A stretch of DNA of 64,000 nt from Mixophyes australis. Its lineage: Eukaryota > Chordata > Amphibia > Anura > Limnodynastidae. The notes below the pieces were generated by a model. The model saw nothing but the letters and a program-made list of their open reading frames with translations, made no database searches and had not been told where the DNA came from. This document shows positions 37,281 through 50,470 of this stretch, piece by piece. Each line of letters starts with the position of its first letter. The stretch's first letter is position 1. The stretch is from assembly GCA_036250195.1 (NCBI GenBank), contig JAVHZZ010000005.1, forward strand, positions 180,589,448 through 180,653,447. Direction: 5' to 3'. The position numbers and the translations under genes are program-made.

Positions 37281-38599
37281 AGATTCTAGTAAAGTAAATA
37301 CAGAGCACACAGCCTATTTAATAGGAACATACTGTATAACCTCATAACGGCATGTAAATGGACTGCAATTACATATCACAGAGGGGTTTACATATGCAGT
37401 ATATATAGGTCACTATATATAGAGAGAATATGAATACCACTATAATATTTACTGCCTCCCAGAACCTGTGATTTGATACTTTTTGAGGTGTGACCAGCTT
37501 TTTTATTACATAATTTAATTAATAAATTGTATTTCTGTTGGAGATATTTCGCTGTTTTTAGATAATTTTAGTAATCACAATAAAGGTTAAGTTTTATATA
37601 CCCACTAATGAAATCCCAAAATTCTTGGATAATCTAATCATAAGGAGTTGTTAGTGCATCTTCTTTGTTCTGACCTGATTACTATGGGTTTTGATGCACC
37701 CCTTATTGGATAATAAGGATTAAATGGAAAATTAATTAATTTCTATATGATAAAGGGTATTTCACTCCTGAACAATTGGTGCAACCACTCCCACTTCCCT
37801 TATCCCTACTCCTAAAAATTGTTTCAGTTATTGCAAGAAAAAAACTCAATGTTTTAGTAACTGCAAAAGCAGCATGGATTCAATAGCAATACCTTGCAAT
37901 TGCTAGTTGATTCAATGACATAACTGGGATACTCTTTCACATAGGGAAAGTGCTCCCTTAGTGTACAAATAAGAACTACTGATGTAGGTGAGCCTTAGTA
38001 CTTGTTACTCTTGGTTATAATGCACTTTTCTAGCATTGTAAATACTCCACTTCAGTATTACCTCAAAAATATCATGAGACTAACATCCAATACGATGAAT
38101 AAGAGAAATTGTAATGAGCAGTCAGTATTGAAAAATAGGATCAAATATGGATAACATTTTCCATTATTAAAGCTGAATCTGGGACTGTCCTTGGAAATTG
38201 GGGACAGTTGTTAGCATGAATGAACTATCCTGTGTTTTTATTTCAAAAGGTAAAATACCATTGATTAGAAGGGCCACATAAGGTACAAATGCTGCAGCAA
38301 TTTAGTCTGTTGGTTGATTCAACTCAGTTTGCCTCTATACGAACTGCTATATTACCCCTAGCTATGCAGCACTAAGGAATATTGTGTTATTATTAATGAC
38401 TATTTAATGCATTTGTTATTTTTCTTATCTTGCAAAGTCAATAGAACTGAAATTAAAAAATACAGCATTTGTTATTTTGTATCAATGTGTAAAATATCCA
38501 CACTGTCGAAGTCGTATAATTGGATGAACAAAAGTATATTGGTTAATATTGTTTTATTGGTCGATTGCACTCAGTACACGTGGCATACGGCGATCGCAA

Positions 38600-39330
38600 G
38601 GTAAAATACGCACGTACACACTCGCATTACAACATTTAGTTATTTATGTAATTCATATTCATATTGGTTCCGTTACACAGTCATTTATGAGCAGATAGTA
38701 TTTAGTTTATTATTAGTTTATATAATATGATTATATGTACACTTCAGTGTTATTTAAGGTTCGGGTTATAGGAAAGGTGTCATGTCAAGTATATTAAACC
38801 CCTATTCATCAGCAGCTGTCCGGTGCATTCGGCGAAGAGATCACACATTGCATACTCTAGTTATTGATGTTAGGGAATAAACCTTTAATATGATACTGAC
38901 CATAAAATGCTAATAGACTAATTGTAACTGGAGATTTAGGCGGGAAGAACAGAGCTCATCCCCTGGAGAGATGACCCCCACCTTTGGATTCCTTAGATTG
39001 AACCAGCCTATGACCTGTTTACCCTGGACCCATCTGAAGTCTGGACCTATAGAAGCAAGCCACGTCATCGGCTTTGTTCACTCTGTAACACTGACTGTAT
39101 ATATAATCATAGCAGCACCCCCACTAGCCTCAGTCTACTCTGATCACAGTATTCAAGGGTGAATTACTGTTCACTGGTGCCCGTGGTTAGCGCAGCGGTA
39201 TGTATGTATCTTTTGGTATTTACTGTACTGTACTATATCTTAATATAATAATGTATTGAACTGTTAACTATTTACATCTGCTAAAATAAATCACTTTGTG
39301 CGTTGGAAACACAACACAATCGCCTATGCA
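38600..39330 (+). repeat. LTR-like segment, tentative
   Basis: Contains a TATA-like 'ctgtatatataatcatagca' near 39095, sequence resembling a transcription start and R region, and an 'aataaatcactttgtgcg' polyadenylation-like stretch near 39287. The composition differs from its flanks. No TG...CA ends or target duplication could be fixed, so this is a suggestion only. Confidence 0.3.
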
Positions 39331-41398
39331 ATGCTTATTTGAAAACTATTGAATTACTTTAATAACACCCAGGCATGTTTAATGTGTACAAGCATTTAAT
39401 ACAATCTTACTAACCAAACCTTAATATCAAAATATTTCAAGTCCTAATATTATGCACTGTTTTGGACTCTCAGTTTTTGAATTAGAACTAAAGAGAGATT
39501 ATCGGCACCAGTCAAGGCCTAGTAAGCATTGAAATGAAAGATATGTAGATCAGTTGCATAGTGAGGTGATGAATGGATAAAAATAACTGCTTCCTTAAAA
39601 ACAGGTTATTCTTCTGCAGTTTTGCTGCTTGGCACACTTCAGATTTATTTCAAGCTACTTTGCTGTATTGTACCAGATGATTTTTGTTTTTCAGCTTGCG
39701 ACAAGCATAAAAACAATTATTCCAAAATGTATTTTTTTGTGTGTGGCAACTCTCATAATTGCTTACTTGGGACTATGATATGAAGCATTTTATTTAAAAT
39801 GGCAATTTAAGAGATAAGTAATATAGGCCACTCATCTATATATTCTGGTAGTTCACTCATATTGTTTTGCATCTCTTTTGTAGAAAATGAATTAATTTGA
39901 CAGGTTTATTCATATAACAGGCTGTGAAATCCCTTTGATTTCACAGTTGATTCACTGAGGGTTTCATTAATCCAGGATTAATCACAGATTCTGTTTTAGC
40001 TTGTGTTTATACAAGGCATTTTCACAATTAGGTTATTTTGGAAAGCTGATTTTGTCTTATATAAGTGTAATTTAACAAGCAGATTGTTGCTTGCATTTCT
40101 TTTTGCATGCGTTTCCTTAATTTGCATGCTAATGGTTTGCAGATTGTGCACAAATGGCTGCAGTTCAGCAAACCTAAGAATGATATAATTAAGCCAGATA
40201 CAATATTTTAATTATAAATGGATTTATTCTCATTTATTACTCAAGAGAAGGGAGTAACACTAGCCATAGCCAGTCATGTGACAGCTATGGGACACAACAG
40301 CGCAGGGGGGCCTGACCCAGAGGAAAACATAAGTCTCAAAGTACCAACTTAATATGGTTTCCTAATGAACTTATCTGAGCAATTATATGATTTTGAGTAT
40401 AATGAGGATAAAGTGACTGTATATGTAATTCACACTAATGTACCAGATTGCTACTAATACCATTAGCACTCTGTATTATTGGATACTGACTGGGAATGGA
40501 CCAGGCATTGTGGTGGTATGACTATTTGATAGTGTGTAGAGAGCCTTTTCACAATTTTGCTATGAGCTCCAGACATTTTTAGTTACACTCTTGACACTAG
40601 CATTGACTGTTAAATAAATTTTATACTAACCATACAGATTGCTGTTTTAAATATATGCAATATTTTTCATGCTTACTCAGCCGTACTCAATGGTTGACCA
40701 CCGCATGTAGTTAACACAAGCACAAAACTGTCCATATACAGTAAGCAGCAGTTTGGTTGGCCAACTAGGTTGTTTCAGTGTGTGCAGATGATGACTATAA
40801 TTTGAGTGTTTGGGCAGTTTTGCTCTTTAGTTGTTTAGTATACTGGAATAAGTCATAATATAAGGGTTGCGAATAGTTATTTCCTGTACTTGATGGTGCT
40901 GCGGTTTCATACAGTTTCACAACTTGGATTACGTATCTCTACATTTTATAGTAACTATTCTTGACCCTTCATGAGAATTTCCATATCATTTTCAAATGCT
41001 GACAGCAGTAGTTTCAGTTGTGTAACTGTAAATAATTGTTCCCTACAGCAAATTTGGGAATGGTCCCCATCCCCTCCAAACCACTCATCGCCTCCTTTCT
41101 ATTGCTAAAGTTAGAGCATCCACCAAGATCTGATCCAGCTCAAAATATCATTATAACACTGAAGAGTTGTCTGTATGGTACATACATTTTTCTTAATAGA
41201 GGCAAATCATAGCTACATTTTATATTGTAAAATGTGTCAAATCTATGGCAGTGTCATATTAGAAAATTAAAAGAAAGCAATATTCGTGTTATTTGTTATT
41301 TCTAATTATCTAAGATCATTTCTCAAAGTAACCAGGAACCAGTAACCAGGAATTTTGATTGTTGCCATGTGAGTTGAATATTCTTTCTTTTCTTTTAG

Positions 41399-41550
41399 CC
41401 AATCAGCAAGTTTCCTTCTTTGAGCAATGACATTTCATTCTGGATTCCCACTGATGGATATTTGGAAAATGATTTTTATGATCTGGTTCGTAATGTTGGA
41501 GGAGATATTGTGGAAGAAGTGTCCCTGATTGACCAATATAAACATCCAAA
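41399..41550 (+). CDS. FARS2: FARS2 exon, start of FDX-ACB domain
   Basis: This 152-bp exon encodes [20 protein letters not shown]...[14 protein letters not shown]...[11 protein letters not shown]. It matches the beginning of the ferredoxin-fold anticodon-binding domain of mitochondrial phenylalanyl-tRNA synthetase, which binds the tRNA-Phe anticodon stem. The 3' splice site follows a long pyrimidine tract (tttcttttag) and the donor is gtaagt at 41551. It begins in phase 0, matching the end of the exon at 19902-20062, and ends two bases into a Lys codon. No stops. The remaining ~45 codons of the domain (last exon) were not recognised downstream in the window. Confidence 0.96.
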
Positions 41551-42538
41551 GTAAGTTGGTTTTTTTCCTGGATTCATGGATTTGATCATCACCCTAGTTA
41601 GAGCCCATTAAGAACTATTCTGGCAACAATCATTGAATGGTCAAAGTCACTTAGATCACATTTCTTCCCCATTCTCGTGTTTGGTCTGAACAACAATTGA
41701 ACCTCTTGACCATGTCTGCATGCTTTTATGCATTGAGTTGCTGCCAACTGATTGATAATATATTTGCATTAACAAGCAGGTGTACCTATTAAGGGTGAAC
41801 AGGTAAACCCAATAATATTCATATTAAAATTTACAATCTAAAACAGCCATCACCCGAAAGTTACAAATAAAACAGTAAATACAATGTTTTATTTCACTGA
41901 GTGATGTTTTTTAATAAGCAATCTATTAGCATTACTTTAAAAGGTAACATGTACATTTAGTAATTAAATAAATGCAACCTGCATGCAACAAGGGTTATAT
42001 CGTAGGCAGTGGAATAATTTTTATTTTAACTTACATTTACCTGTTTTGTTAGTTAAATCTCCTTTATCAGGTTTTATTCTTTATTCTTTGAACATCAACA
42101 CTAAAAAAAAATAACTATCAGGCTCAGCATGAGGCATTTGCTCATTTCCAGACAGTAGTCATTTTTGAAGATCTATTACTACTCAACAATGTATTAGTAA
42201 AAACTGTACTGTAACTGCTAGAATTGTTGTGTTTAAAATCACCTCTGTAGGTAAACCTTGCATGAAATCCCCTATGCTTCATCTTGTGACAGTGTGTTGT
42301 TGTTTTTGAGAGCTCCCTGGAAGTGTCACTGATAATGCTGACATCATCCTATTCACCAAATACAAAACAAAGGTGTTGTTTAGAGATGTTATATTATGTC
42401 ATAGGTTTTGACAGCAGCATCCGGCTTATATATAGAGATCTGATACCAAAATACACAAAAAAATCATTAGGAAGACATCTATTTTGATAATATGAAAGTA
42501 AGTAACTTCATTGCAGAAAAAATGTACTTATTGAGTTT
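41551..42538. other. FARS2 intron, no recognised element
   Basis: AT-rich sequence after the exon donor; nothing further supported. Confidence 0.6.
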
Positions 42539-43020
42539 TTACAAAATTAGAAGGAGGGGTTGAGGGGGCCTCCAGACAGCTGCATTTTGGTGGATGGTGT
42601 GTTTGCAGATATGACATATTAATCTATTAAGATATTTATGTATCCCTAGAATTGGGATAGGCAGTAAAAAAAAATCCTGTGACTGAGTTATATGAATGTC
42701 AGTGACTTGGAACCAAAATTTTGCCAGTTTGGAAAAACTCCCCCAAGTGTGCCCAATTGTGCCCATTTGCGAGGATTGGCACCAGCACAGGCACGAAGTG
42801 GATGGGACAAATGCATGTGTCTTGGAGAGAACTAGATATCACCTGTAGTAATGCTTATAGGTGTTTTATTTAACTCTCACACAGATAGAGCTTTTAAATA
42901 ATCTTTGACGTATGGTAAACCAATCTACGTTCTTCAGAGTCATCCTCATCTCCTCGTCCCATTTAGTCTCGATATATGTTTTCTCGAGTGGGCGAGGAGC
43001 GATCATAACGTTATACATGG
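42539..43020 (-). pseudogene. L1-type LINE ORF2 remnant
   Basis: The - strand frame 42766-42539 (HTWGSFSKLAKFWFQV...ITQSQDFFLLPIPILGIHKY) aligns with the part of ORF2 just after the Cys/His cluster. Upstream, - strand reading gives KTYIETKWDEEM and further L1-like remnants with stops. A strongly decayed copy. Confidence 0.6.
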
Positions 43021-43037
43021 TTGAAATGAGTATCTTT

Positions 43038-43616
43038 GGGGCACATTTATCAATATTAACATAAAGTGAAAAATAGTTTTCAATCCTTATCGCAATAATA
43101 ACTATTTCTCACATTTATGTACAATCCAGCACAGAAACAGCAGTTCCTAAAAACTGCTGTTTCTGTGATAATAAAAAATCATACTTACCCGCCTCTTCGG
43201 AACGCGATGTCCCTGGATCACCTCATCGTCCTCTTCAGTCTTCTTCTTTTAGCAATTGCGCATGTGCAGTTCAAAGACCTGCACATGCGCACAAACATCT
43301 CGCTCGATCTCTGCAACTACAGTTGCAGAGAGAGAGCGGTGATTGACAGGGAGGGATCACATGATCCCTCCACACATGCGCTGTCCAGCTCTGCTCTTCG
43401 GAGCAGAGCTGACAGCACTGAGATTTCTCATTTATGATAATGTACGCCAACTTGTTAGATTGCAAGAGGGAGCAGTCACCATACTATTGAATGGTGACTG
43501 CTCCCCAAAACTAAGCAGAATACAAAGCAGCAGATATCCACGATATCTGCTACGATGCACCTTTAATAAATATGCAGGGGACACATTGGGGCATCACAAT
43601 TTGTCAAATATGCCCC
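43038..43616. mobile_element. 579-bp non-autonomous DNA transposon
   Basis: The ends GGGGCACATTTATCAA and TTGTCAAATATGCCCC are imperfect inverted repeats with a 3-bp TTT on each side, which fits a Harbinger-like 3-bp duplication. Inside are several strong palindromes: 'cgcatgtgcag...ctgcacatgcg', 'ctctgcaactacagttgcagag', 'gagggatcac...' and 'ctctgctcttcggagcagag'. Open frames across it have no recognised homology. Confidence 0.7.
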
Positions 43617-45133
43617 TTTGATGTGGAATGAAACAAGCAGAAGACCTCTGGAACAAAACCTGACCAGCTTCTGTGTATATCTGGTATGACAGAATGTTGG
43701 ATTTGCAAATACTGATGAAAGTGTTGGTTTGCAAGAGACATTCTGGTACGATAGAACATGATCGTGGGAGCATACACACTAATGTGATATGTTTCAAAAC
43801 AGTTGTTTGTCATGTGATTTGTCACGATAATTGGATGAAAAAGCTGTAGTGTGTACCAAGCTTAACAGTGTGGAACCCTCCTACCCAGCCATTGGGGGTC
43901 ATGTTGATGGTGATTTCAGCATATTGGTGATTTCAGCATAAGCTACTTTACATGTCTGTTGTGAAGTTTAAATAAGGATTAACATTAGTCTTGTGTATAT
44001 TTTACAGAGATAAATCACTTTGGGCTATGGGACTGAATAGTTCCAGCTTACCTTAACAATTGCTCAAATCCATGAGAGAACCAAGGCAGATTTATTTAAC
44101 AATTGAACTTTGGCTGCCCAATAGTGCCCGCACTATGGTCACATAAAGTCTCTGCCTGCAGCTGAAATTCTCACATTTTCCTAAATGTTTGTAGTTCACA
44201 TGTAGTATAGACAACCTGCAGCTTCTAGTGCTTCATCTGGTAGACTCAAGAATGTATTTCACCAAGCACATGAAAATAATTTTGTCAGCAATGTGTTATG
44301 CCAAACTGTTTACCACACCCTATAACATCTGTGTGAAAAAAGTGCCTCTACACAAAAGAAAAACACGTTCTGTATTGTGTTTACTTGGTCCTAAATTGCT
44401 ATTTTGGAAGTGCTCCTAAAGTTTATTTCAGTGGAAACAGGATCTCGACATAAGCATGGTGGTAAAAGCATGTTTTTCTGTGATAGACAATTAGAAGCAC
44501 ACCCCTCAATATGGAAACCACAGAGATGATGAGATAAAAGCCTATTACTGGATGTTTTTTTCTCTTGGTAGTTCTATTTTCATAGTTACTGGTAATTGCT
44601 CCAGATTCCGAGAAACTGCCACTCTTACTTTAGCATTGTTATAAACTGACTTTTACTCTTTTCCAGTTGCAAGTTCTTAAACTTGTGGGATTTTGCAGCA
44701 ACTTTGCAAGACCAGCTTTGGAGCAAGGCAGGGAGTGCAATTGCCTGGGGTACAAACTGCCTGGGGCCAAGGGTTTGCTATAAGGGATATACAAGTAATA
44801 CTCCTGGCAGATTACAAAAGACAGAATTGATAAGAAATGCACATTTAAATTACATACTGTGTTGTTCTATTTTCTTTGTTGTGTTTCTTCTGCACTGTTA
44901 TATAGCTTTATCTAGCATTTTGTGGCTGAATAAACCGTATCAAACACTCCACGTATGTTTATATATGTATATAATCAAAGAAAAATGTTTTTGCCTTGTG
45001 GAATAATATATGGTACATATGTATGTTTTAGTTAATAGTTTACAAATACTACCTTTAATTTGGATATATTTTCCATAAACAAAATACAAAAAGTAATAAA
45101 AACAAAAAAAAGTTTGAAATTATCTGTTTAGAA
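43617..45133. other. No recognised gene or element
   Basis: AT-rich. Open frames such as 44683-45006 show no recognised domain. Confidence 0.5.
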
Positions 45134-45657
45134 TAGACATGTTCACTGACCCCTGTATTTTGGTTTTGGATCTTGATTAACTTTGTGTTCCGCTCTCGTG
45201 TGTTTTGGTTTTGGCAAAACCGCCCTCGTGTGTTTTGGTTTTGGATCCCATTTTTTTCTAAAATCACATAACTTGTCTCTTTTTTTGTTCCTACATTATT
45301 ATTAACCTCAATAACATTAATTTCCAGTCATTTACAGTAAGTTTTGCCCAGGTGACAAGTACACTGCTACTCCTCCTTTTTCTGTATGAACAATGGCACT
45401 GAGCAATGTCACTGGAGAATGGAGAGTAACAAGTACACTGCTACCCCTGTTTCTGTGTGAGCAATGGCGCTGGATCTCCTGGGGAGGGAGGTACTTATGG
45501 AATCCAAAACCCGCGATATCCGACAACGCAACAATGATGTTTTGCCTCGATTCAGATCCGAGGACGCGTGAAAGTACCGAGCCGGCTCGCGAGCCTACTC
45601 GGATCCCCTAAGATCAGATGGGCTCGGTTTTCAGAAAACCGAGCTCTTCCATCTCTA
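45134..45657. mobile_element. 524-bp non-autonomous hAT, relative of 30062-35339
   Basis: It starts TAGACATGTTCACTGACCCC and ends CGAGCTCTTCCATCTCTA, like the 5.3-kb hAT. It shares the 'ttttggttttggatc' left region and an 'accgag...ctcg' right region. An exact 8-bp direct repeat GTTTAGAA (45126-45133 and 45658-45665) flanks it. It has no coding capacity. Confidence 0.92.
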
Positions 45658-45665
45658 GTTTAGAA

Positions 45666-47479
45666 TGATGTCTGTCCACATTTTTTTGTGAATATATTTA
45701 AAATATAGTAAGTTTTTTTCAAATAATGTATTTCCATCAGTTGGAGTCCATGTAGTGAATGGGTATGTAACAGTAAATTATCCCAGAATGTAAAATACAT
45801 TGTATGTAATTTTATGGGTTCAAATTAATCTTGATGCCAATGGGAAAACCATTAATGGAGGTAATTTAGAAAGTGCAAAACAGCCAAGGAGCAGCACCGA
45901 TTTCTCTTCTGTGGTGCTGTCTGTCTAGATATCTGGCAATGTGCATGGGTTTTCAGTGCAAGATGGTGGTATTTGCAGAGGAGCAGAAGTTTAAACTGGC
46001 CAATGGGGAGGAGTTAGGTGTTCCTTGCTCTGTATGGAGTAGGAGCCTCGCCACAATTTGGTTTGCACTCAAGTGCAAAACAAGATCTAATTTTCCAGAG
46101 CGAGATTATTAAAATGAGAGAAAGGGGTGGAGATTGTTTAGGGTTTTTTTTTCCACTCTGCAAAAGGAATTCAATTATACACTACCTCAGCATTGACGGA
46201 GATTGGGGTTTGTTCTGTACTTTTAATAGGAAACATTTTGCACCTCCCAGCGCTACTTTGGCATAGAATTACAATTCAATTCTCACTTTGACCAGTGCAA
46301 GAAAGAAAAAAGGAAGATTAAAACACAAAAGCCTAGATGAGATGTCACCGGAGTGTCAAGATTAGGTATACACCTATTATGCTTTGGGAGGGCCACCTTG
46401 TTGCACCAGTGCAAAACCAAGGCACTTGAGGTCTAGCGTTACTAATATTTGATCATTTTTACCTAAACCACCACTGCTGAATAGGCAGGATAGCTGTAGT
46501 AGTTTTGCTTTAGAAAAGCTGAGAATGCTTTGACAACATCTGTCAGTCTGGGGAGTCCTCCATTATTAATGATTTTTTTTCATCGGCTTTTAGCTGTGAA
46601 GTGTTTTAGCTCTCTGGGTCAGCTAAATACTGGATTTCCTGTGCTCGTTTTTTTCATTACATTAATAATTTATGTAGTGTATTGGTGCATGCTTCTAAAT
46701 CTTGTTTAATGTTTGCCTTATTTTCCACATGTTAAACAAGAAGCATTGTATTTCCTCAGACTTCTGCAGTCACGTTTATCAATTTTAGAAGGTTGTGTTT
46801 TTCATGGTGCCAATACTGCATCATACCTATTGTTTTGTTGTGATGCTACTCCTCTTAAGAATGTGTGGTATGTTTGTTTTCTTCTGCAAAGAACCTGCAG
46901 ATGTCATTGTTGCTGCTGCATTTTCTACAGCAGTTGACATTTTCGCAGGACAGTTTTGATTTTACATAGCCATAAGACCATTGCCTTATGGAATATAGAT
47001 ATTATGGGGAGACCAAGCATGTCCTAATTTGTCAGTGATGTTGGACAAGACACAGTGCCAGTCTATACTTTAAAGCAACATTTCATACTGTTAGCTTTGT
47101 AGGCAAAGATTGGGACAGTGTTTCCACAGCATGGCTTTTCAGTGAAGTGCCAGAAGTAAATTATTTAGCATGAGGGTTTAAATAAAATGTATAATTTCTA
47201 TGTTTAGAAGTCATTTAGCTAATTTAACAAATAAAAAAATGCTGATATTTGTAAAATGGGTACTGTATAGCATAATTCATGGACCTTGAAAAAGACAATA
47301 ACTTAGATTGATAGCATATAAAGAGTACATATAAATTCTTACATATAATGCAGTATAGTTCAACAAGTAAGATAATATTCCACATCACTTAACCACGCTG
47401 AGAGGTTGTTTCCAGATGACCAGTTTATATCCAGAAATGCTGTTTCTTTTCAGTTGTTAAGGAACACATGTGTTAGACA
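45666..47479. other. No recognised gene
   Basis: The stretch 45870-46430 looks like a possible MITE ('gtgcaaaacagccaagg' near the left, 'ccagtgcaaaaccaagg' near the right), but ends and duplication are unclear. The remainder shows nothing I can name. Confidence 0.4.
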
Positions 47480-47481
47480 TA

Positions 47482-48645
47482 CATTACTTGGCCAAAAGTA
47501 TGTCGACCCCCCTTATATTCACCTTTTGTTAACAGGTGCATAAAATCAAGCATACAACCAAGCAATATTCATAGTCAAACATTAACAATAGAATGGATCA
47601 TGCTGAAGAGCTCAGGACTGTAGTCAACATGGTAGTGTCATATGATGCTGTTTCTCCAACATGCCCATTTGTCGGATTTTTGCCCCGCTAGAGCTGCCCT
47701 GTTCAACTGTAAGTGATGTTATTGTGAAGTGGAAACATCTAGAAGCAACAACAGCTGAGCCATGCAGTAGTAGGCTACACTTACAGAATGGGACCACCAA
47801 TTGCAGAAAAGTGTAGCACGTAAAAAATCTTCTGTCCTTGATTGCAACACTGCAGAGTTACAAACTGCCTCTGAAAGCAACGTCAGCACTAAAACTGTTC
47901 CTAGATTACGTTTCCATGGTTGAGCAGCAGTAAACGAGCCTCAGATCTCCATGTGCAATGCCAAATGTTGACTGGAGTGGTGTAAAAACACCTCCATTGG
48001 TTGCTGGGGCAGTGGAAACATGTTCTCTGGAGTGACAAATTGCGCTTACAGTTTGATGAACGATTCTGAGTTAGGCGGATACCAAGAGAGCACTGCCTAC
48101 CCAGATGATGTGAACTGTAAAGTTTGATGGAGGAAGAATAATAAACTGGGGCTGGTTTTCATGGTTTGGCTTGACTTTTTTAGTTCCAGAAGTCTTAATT
48201 GTTAATGCATACAATGATATTCTAGAGAATTGTGTGCGTCCAACTTTGTGGCAACAGTTTGGGGGGAAGGCCCTTTCCTATTACAGTATGACAATGCCAC
48301 CATGGACAAAGCAAGGTCCGTAAAGAAATGGTTTCCAAAATTTTGTGTAGAAATACTTGCTGGCCTGCACAGAGACCTCAACCCCATTGAACACCTTTGA
48401 GGTGAATTGTAAAGCTGACTGCGGACCAACACCAGTGCCCGACCTAACAAATTTTCTTGTTGCTGAATGGATGCGAATCCCTGCAGCCATGTTTGAAAAT
48501 CTATGGTTTAGCCATCCTAGAAGTGTGACGTCTGTTATAGCAGCAAAGGAGAGACCAACTCCATTTTAATGCACATGGTTTTGGAATGAAATGCTCAACA
48601 TATCTTAAGCACATATGGATGTGATGTTCGGATGTCCATGTAATG
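47482..48645 (+). mobile_element. Tc1/mariner-type element, inactive
   Basis: The left end reads CATTACTTGGCCAAAAGTATG and the right end CCATGTAATG, with TA on each side (47480-47481 and 48646-48647). The + strand encodes, across frameshifts and stops, [20 protein letters not shown] near 48284-48345 and HRDLNPIEHL near 48369-48400, the second and third catalytic regions of a Tc1-type DD(34)E/D transposase. The right terminal repeat seems shortened. Confidence 0.85.
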
Positions 48646-48647
48646 TA

Positions 48648-50440
48648 TGTGCTTACAGTAAATGTATGTATTACCATTTACCATTCACAGGCACACCATA
48701 GCCTGTGCCACTACAATCATATACACTGTACATATAGTTTCTTCGACTCCATAGCCTAACTTAGGTACTAACAATCCTACACACTGTACATATATTTTTC
48801 CTACACCCACTTACACACAGATTATGCTATACATTTATATAGTACAAATAGATAGCCCTATAAGCTTAGATATACATAACACATCAAAGGGACAATGATA
48901 ATTATATCAAGAAATATCACATAATATACTTCTACACGCAGTAGATATAATGTAAAATAGCTCAACATAGATGATGTAATACAATGACAAGTTTCCATTG
49001 CTCCAAATCCTCTAACCTTTCTTAGTTCCTTCCCTTATGTGTCCTTATGTGTGTGTGGGTCTTTTCTCCCCATGTTCCTATGTCTTCATATCTATATATA
49101 TCGCATCATATTTCCCATGTATAACATAATCACTCCCATATTTATAGCATCTATAGTTCACATATATCATTATCTTCAGCTTTCCTATATGCACAGCCTA
49201 CAGTCCAGTATGTATGGCCTTCACATATATGTCCTCCTTTGCTCATTATGGACCTCATTTACAGTTAGACATACATCCAACTTTTAAGATGACCTTTCTG
49301 CTTTGTTTTACTGTGCATGCGCAGTAAAACAACATGGAATTTTGAGTTGCACTTGCGGCCCCCTGTGCCTGGGTAGTGATTCTGCCAAGTGTATGAGCAG
49401 CTCAAATATAGTAATGGGAGTCCGTAGTAAGTGTGGCACACCCACTGGAGATGCAGCCTTTTCTGAGTCTGCCACATCTCCAATTACACCTGTTTCCAGA
49501 TGCATCTCTTGCTGTTGTGCAACACCTGGTGTAAAGATACGCTGATCTTTGCAGTGTTAAAACAAATATGAAAAAATAAATGCGAGGCAAGCAGAGTTGG
49601 GTTATCCCACAAAAGTTACAGCCAGCACCTGTCTATGATAGGCAGGGCTAATCCCACTATAGTAGGGAAACCCACAGTGTGAGATTCATCCGGTAATATG
49701 GGAGACTCAACCCCAGACTGTTCAACACAGAGCTTAATTCCCTAGGGGGAAAAACCCATGCTTATAGCACAGATGCTCTTCCTAAAATCCCTGTGCAGTG
49801 CATGTTGAGGTAATAATATAAAATAGTAAAACATCCCACTCGTCCTTTGCACTAAAGGAAATAAAATGCAGCTTATCTCAGGAATTCATTGGAAAGTGGA
49901 GTTATTGCAAACATCGATTATAATCTTGGAGGACTTAAACATGATCCTTAATTAAGATATTAAATATTCAAAATCAATGCATTATAAGTCTGATGGCTCT
50001 TTGGTAGGCTATATGATGCAAACATTCATATGGTAGACGTTTGAAGAATCTTACACCCTAACCAAAAAGCATTTTACTTCTTATTCAGCTTCCATTACTT
50101 TTCTGTCATTTTTGGATAATTTTTTAATTTGCTATACTCAATATCTGCCTAGATGCATGTCAAACCATTCTAGTTTTTAGTTTTCAAAATTATGGTAAAT
50201 TAGTATAATACCACCAGAATTTGCAGTTTCATTCTAAAAGGACTCAAGTTTCCCCAAATGAACACAGGCGAGACTATTTTGAACTAAATACATGTTTGTC
50301 TGATTTTCTTATAGTCTGGGAGCTTTTGAAGCTAAAACATGGAGAAATATGATAGCAAGGGCAACAGCCCACCAACAATATGGCCATCTCAGAGGAAAAC
50401 AATTCATAAAAGGTGTTGAGGAAATTAAAAGATTATATAA
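48648..50440. other. Repeat-rich sequence, no gene
   Basis: The stretch 49250-49560 (from 'gacctcatttacagttagac', with 'gcatgcgcagtaaaac' and 'cagatgcatctcttgctg') has the look of a non-autonomous DNA transposon, but I could not fix both ends. The rest is AT-rich. Confidence 0.35.
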
Positions 50441-50442
50441 CA

Positions 50443-50470
50443 CACATACACACACACACACACACACACA
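50443..50470. repeat. (CA)n microsatellite
   Basis: An AC dinucleotide tract. Confidence 0.95.

Larger units (their letters stand above)
20063..41398 (+). other. FARS2 intron of 21.3 kb
   Basis: It is bounded by gtaatc at 20063 and the pyrimidine-rich acceptor ttctttcttttcttttag ending at 41398. It is filled with transposable elements listed separately. Stretches with nothing recognised are 20573-21690, 23911-25652, 26045-28980, 29167-29943, 35881-36559, 37281-38599 and 39331-41398. Confidence 0.9.

Noticed and set aside
49303..49545. A Cys/Ser-rich open frame as a gene
   Set aside because: It lies in a segment that looks like a repetitive element and has overlapping frames on both strands.
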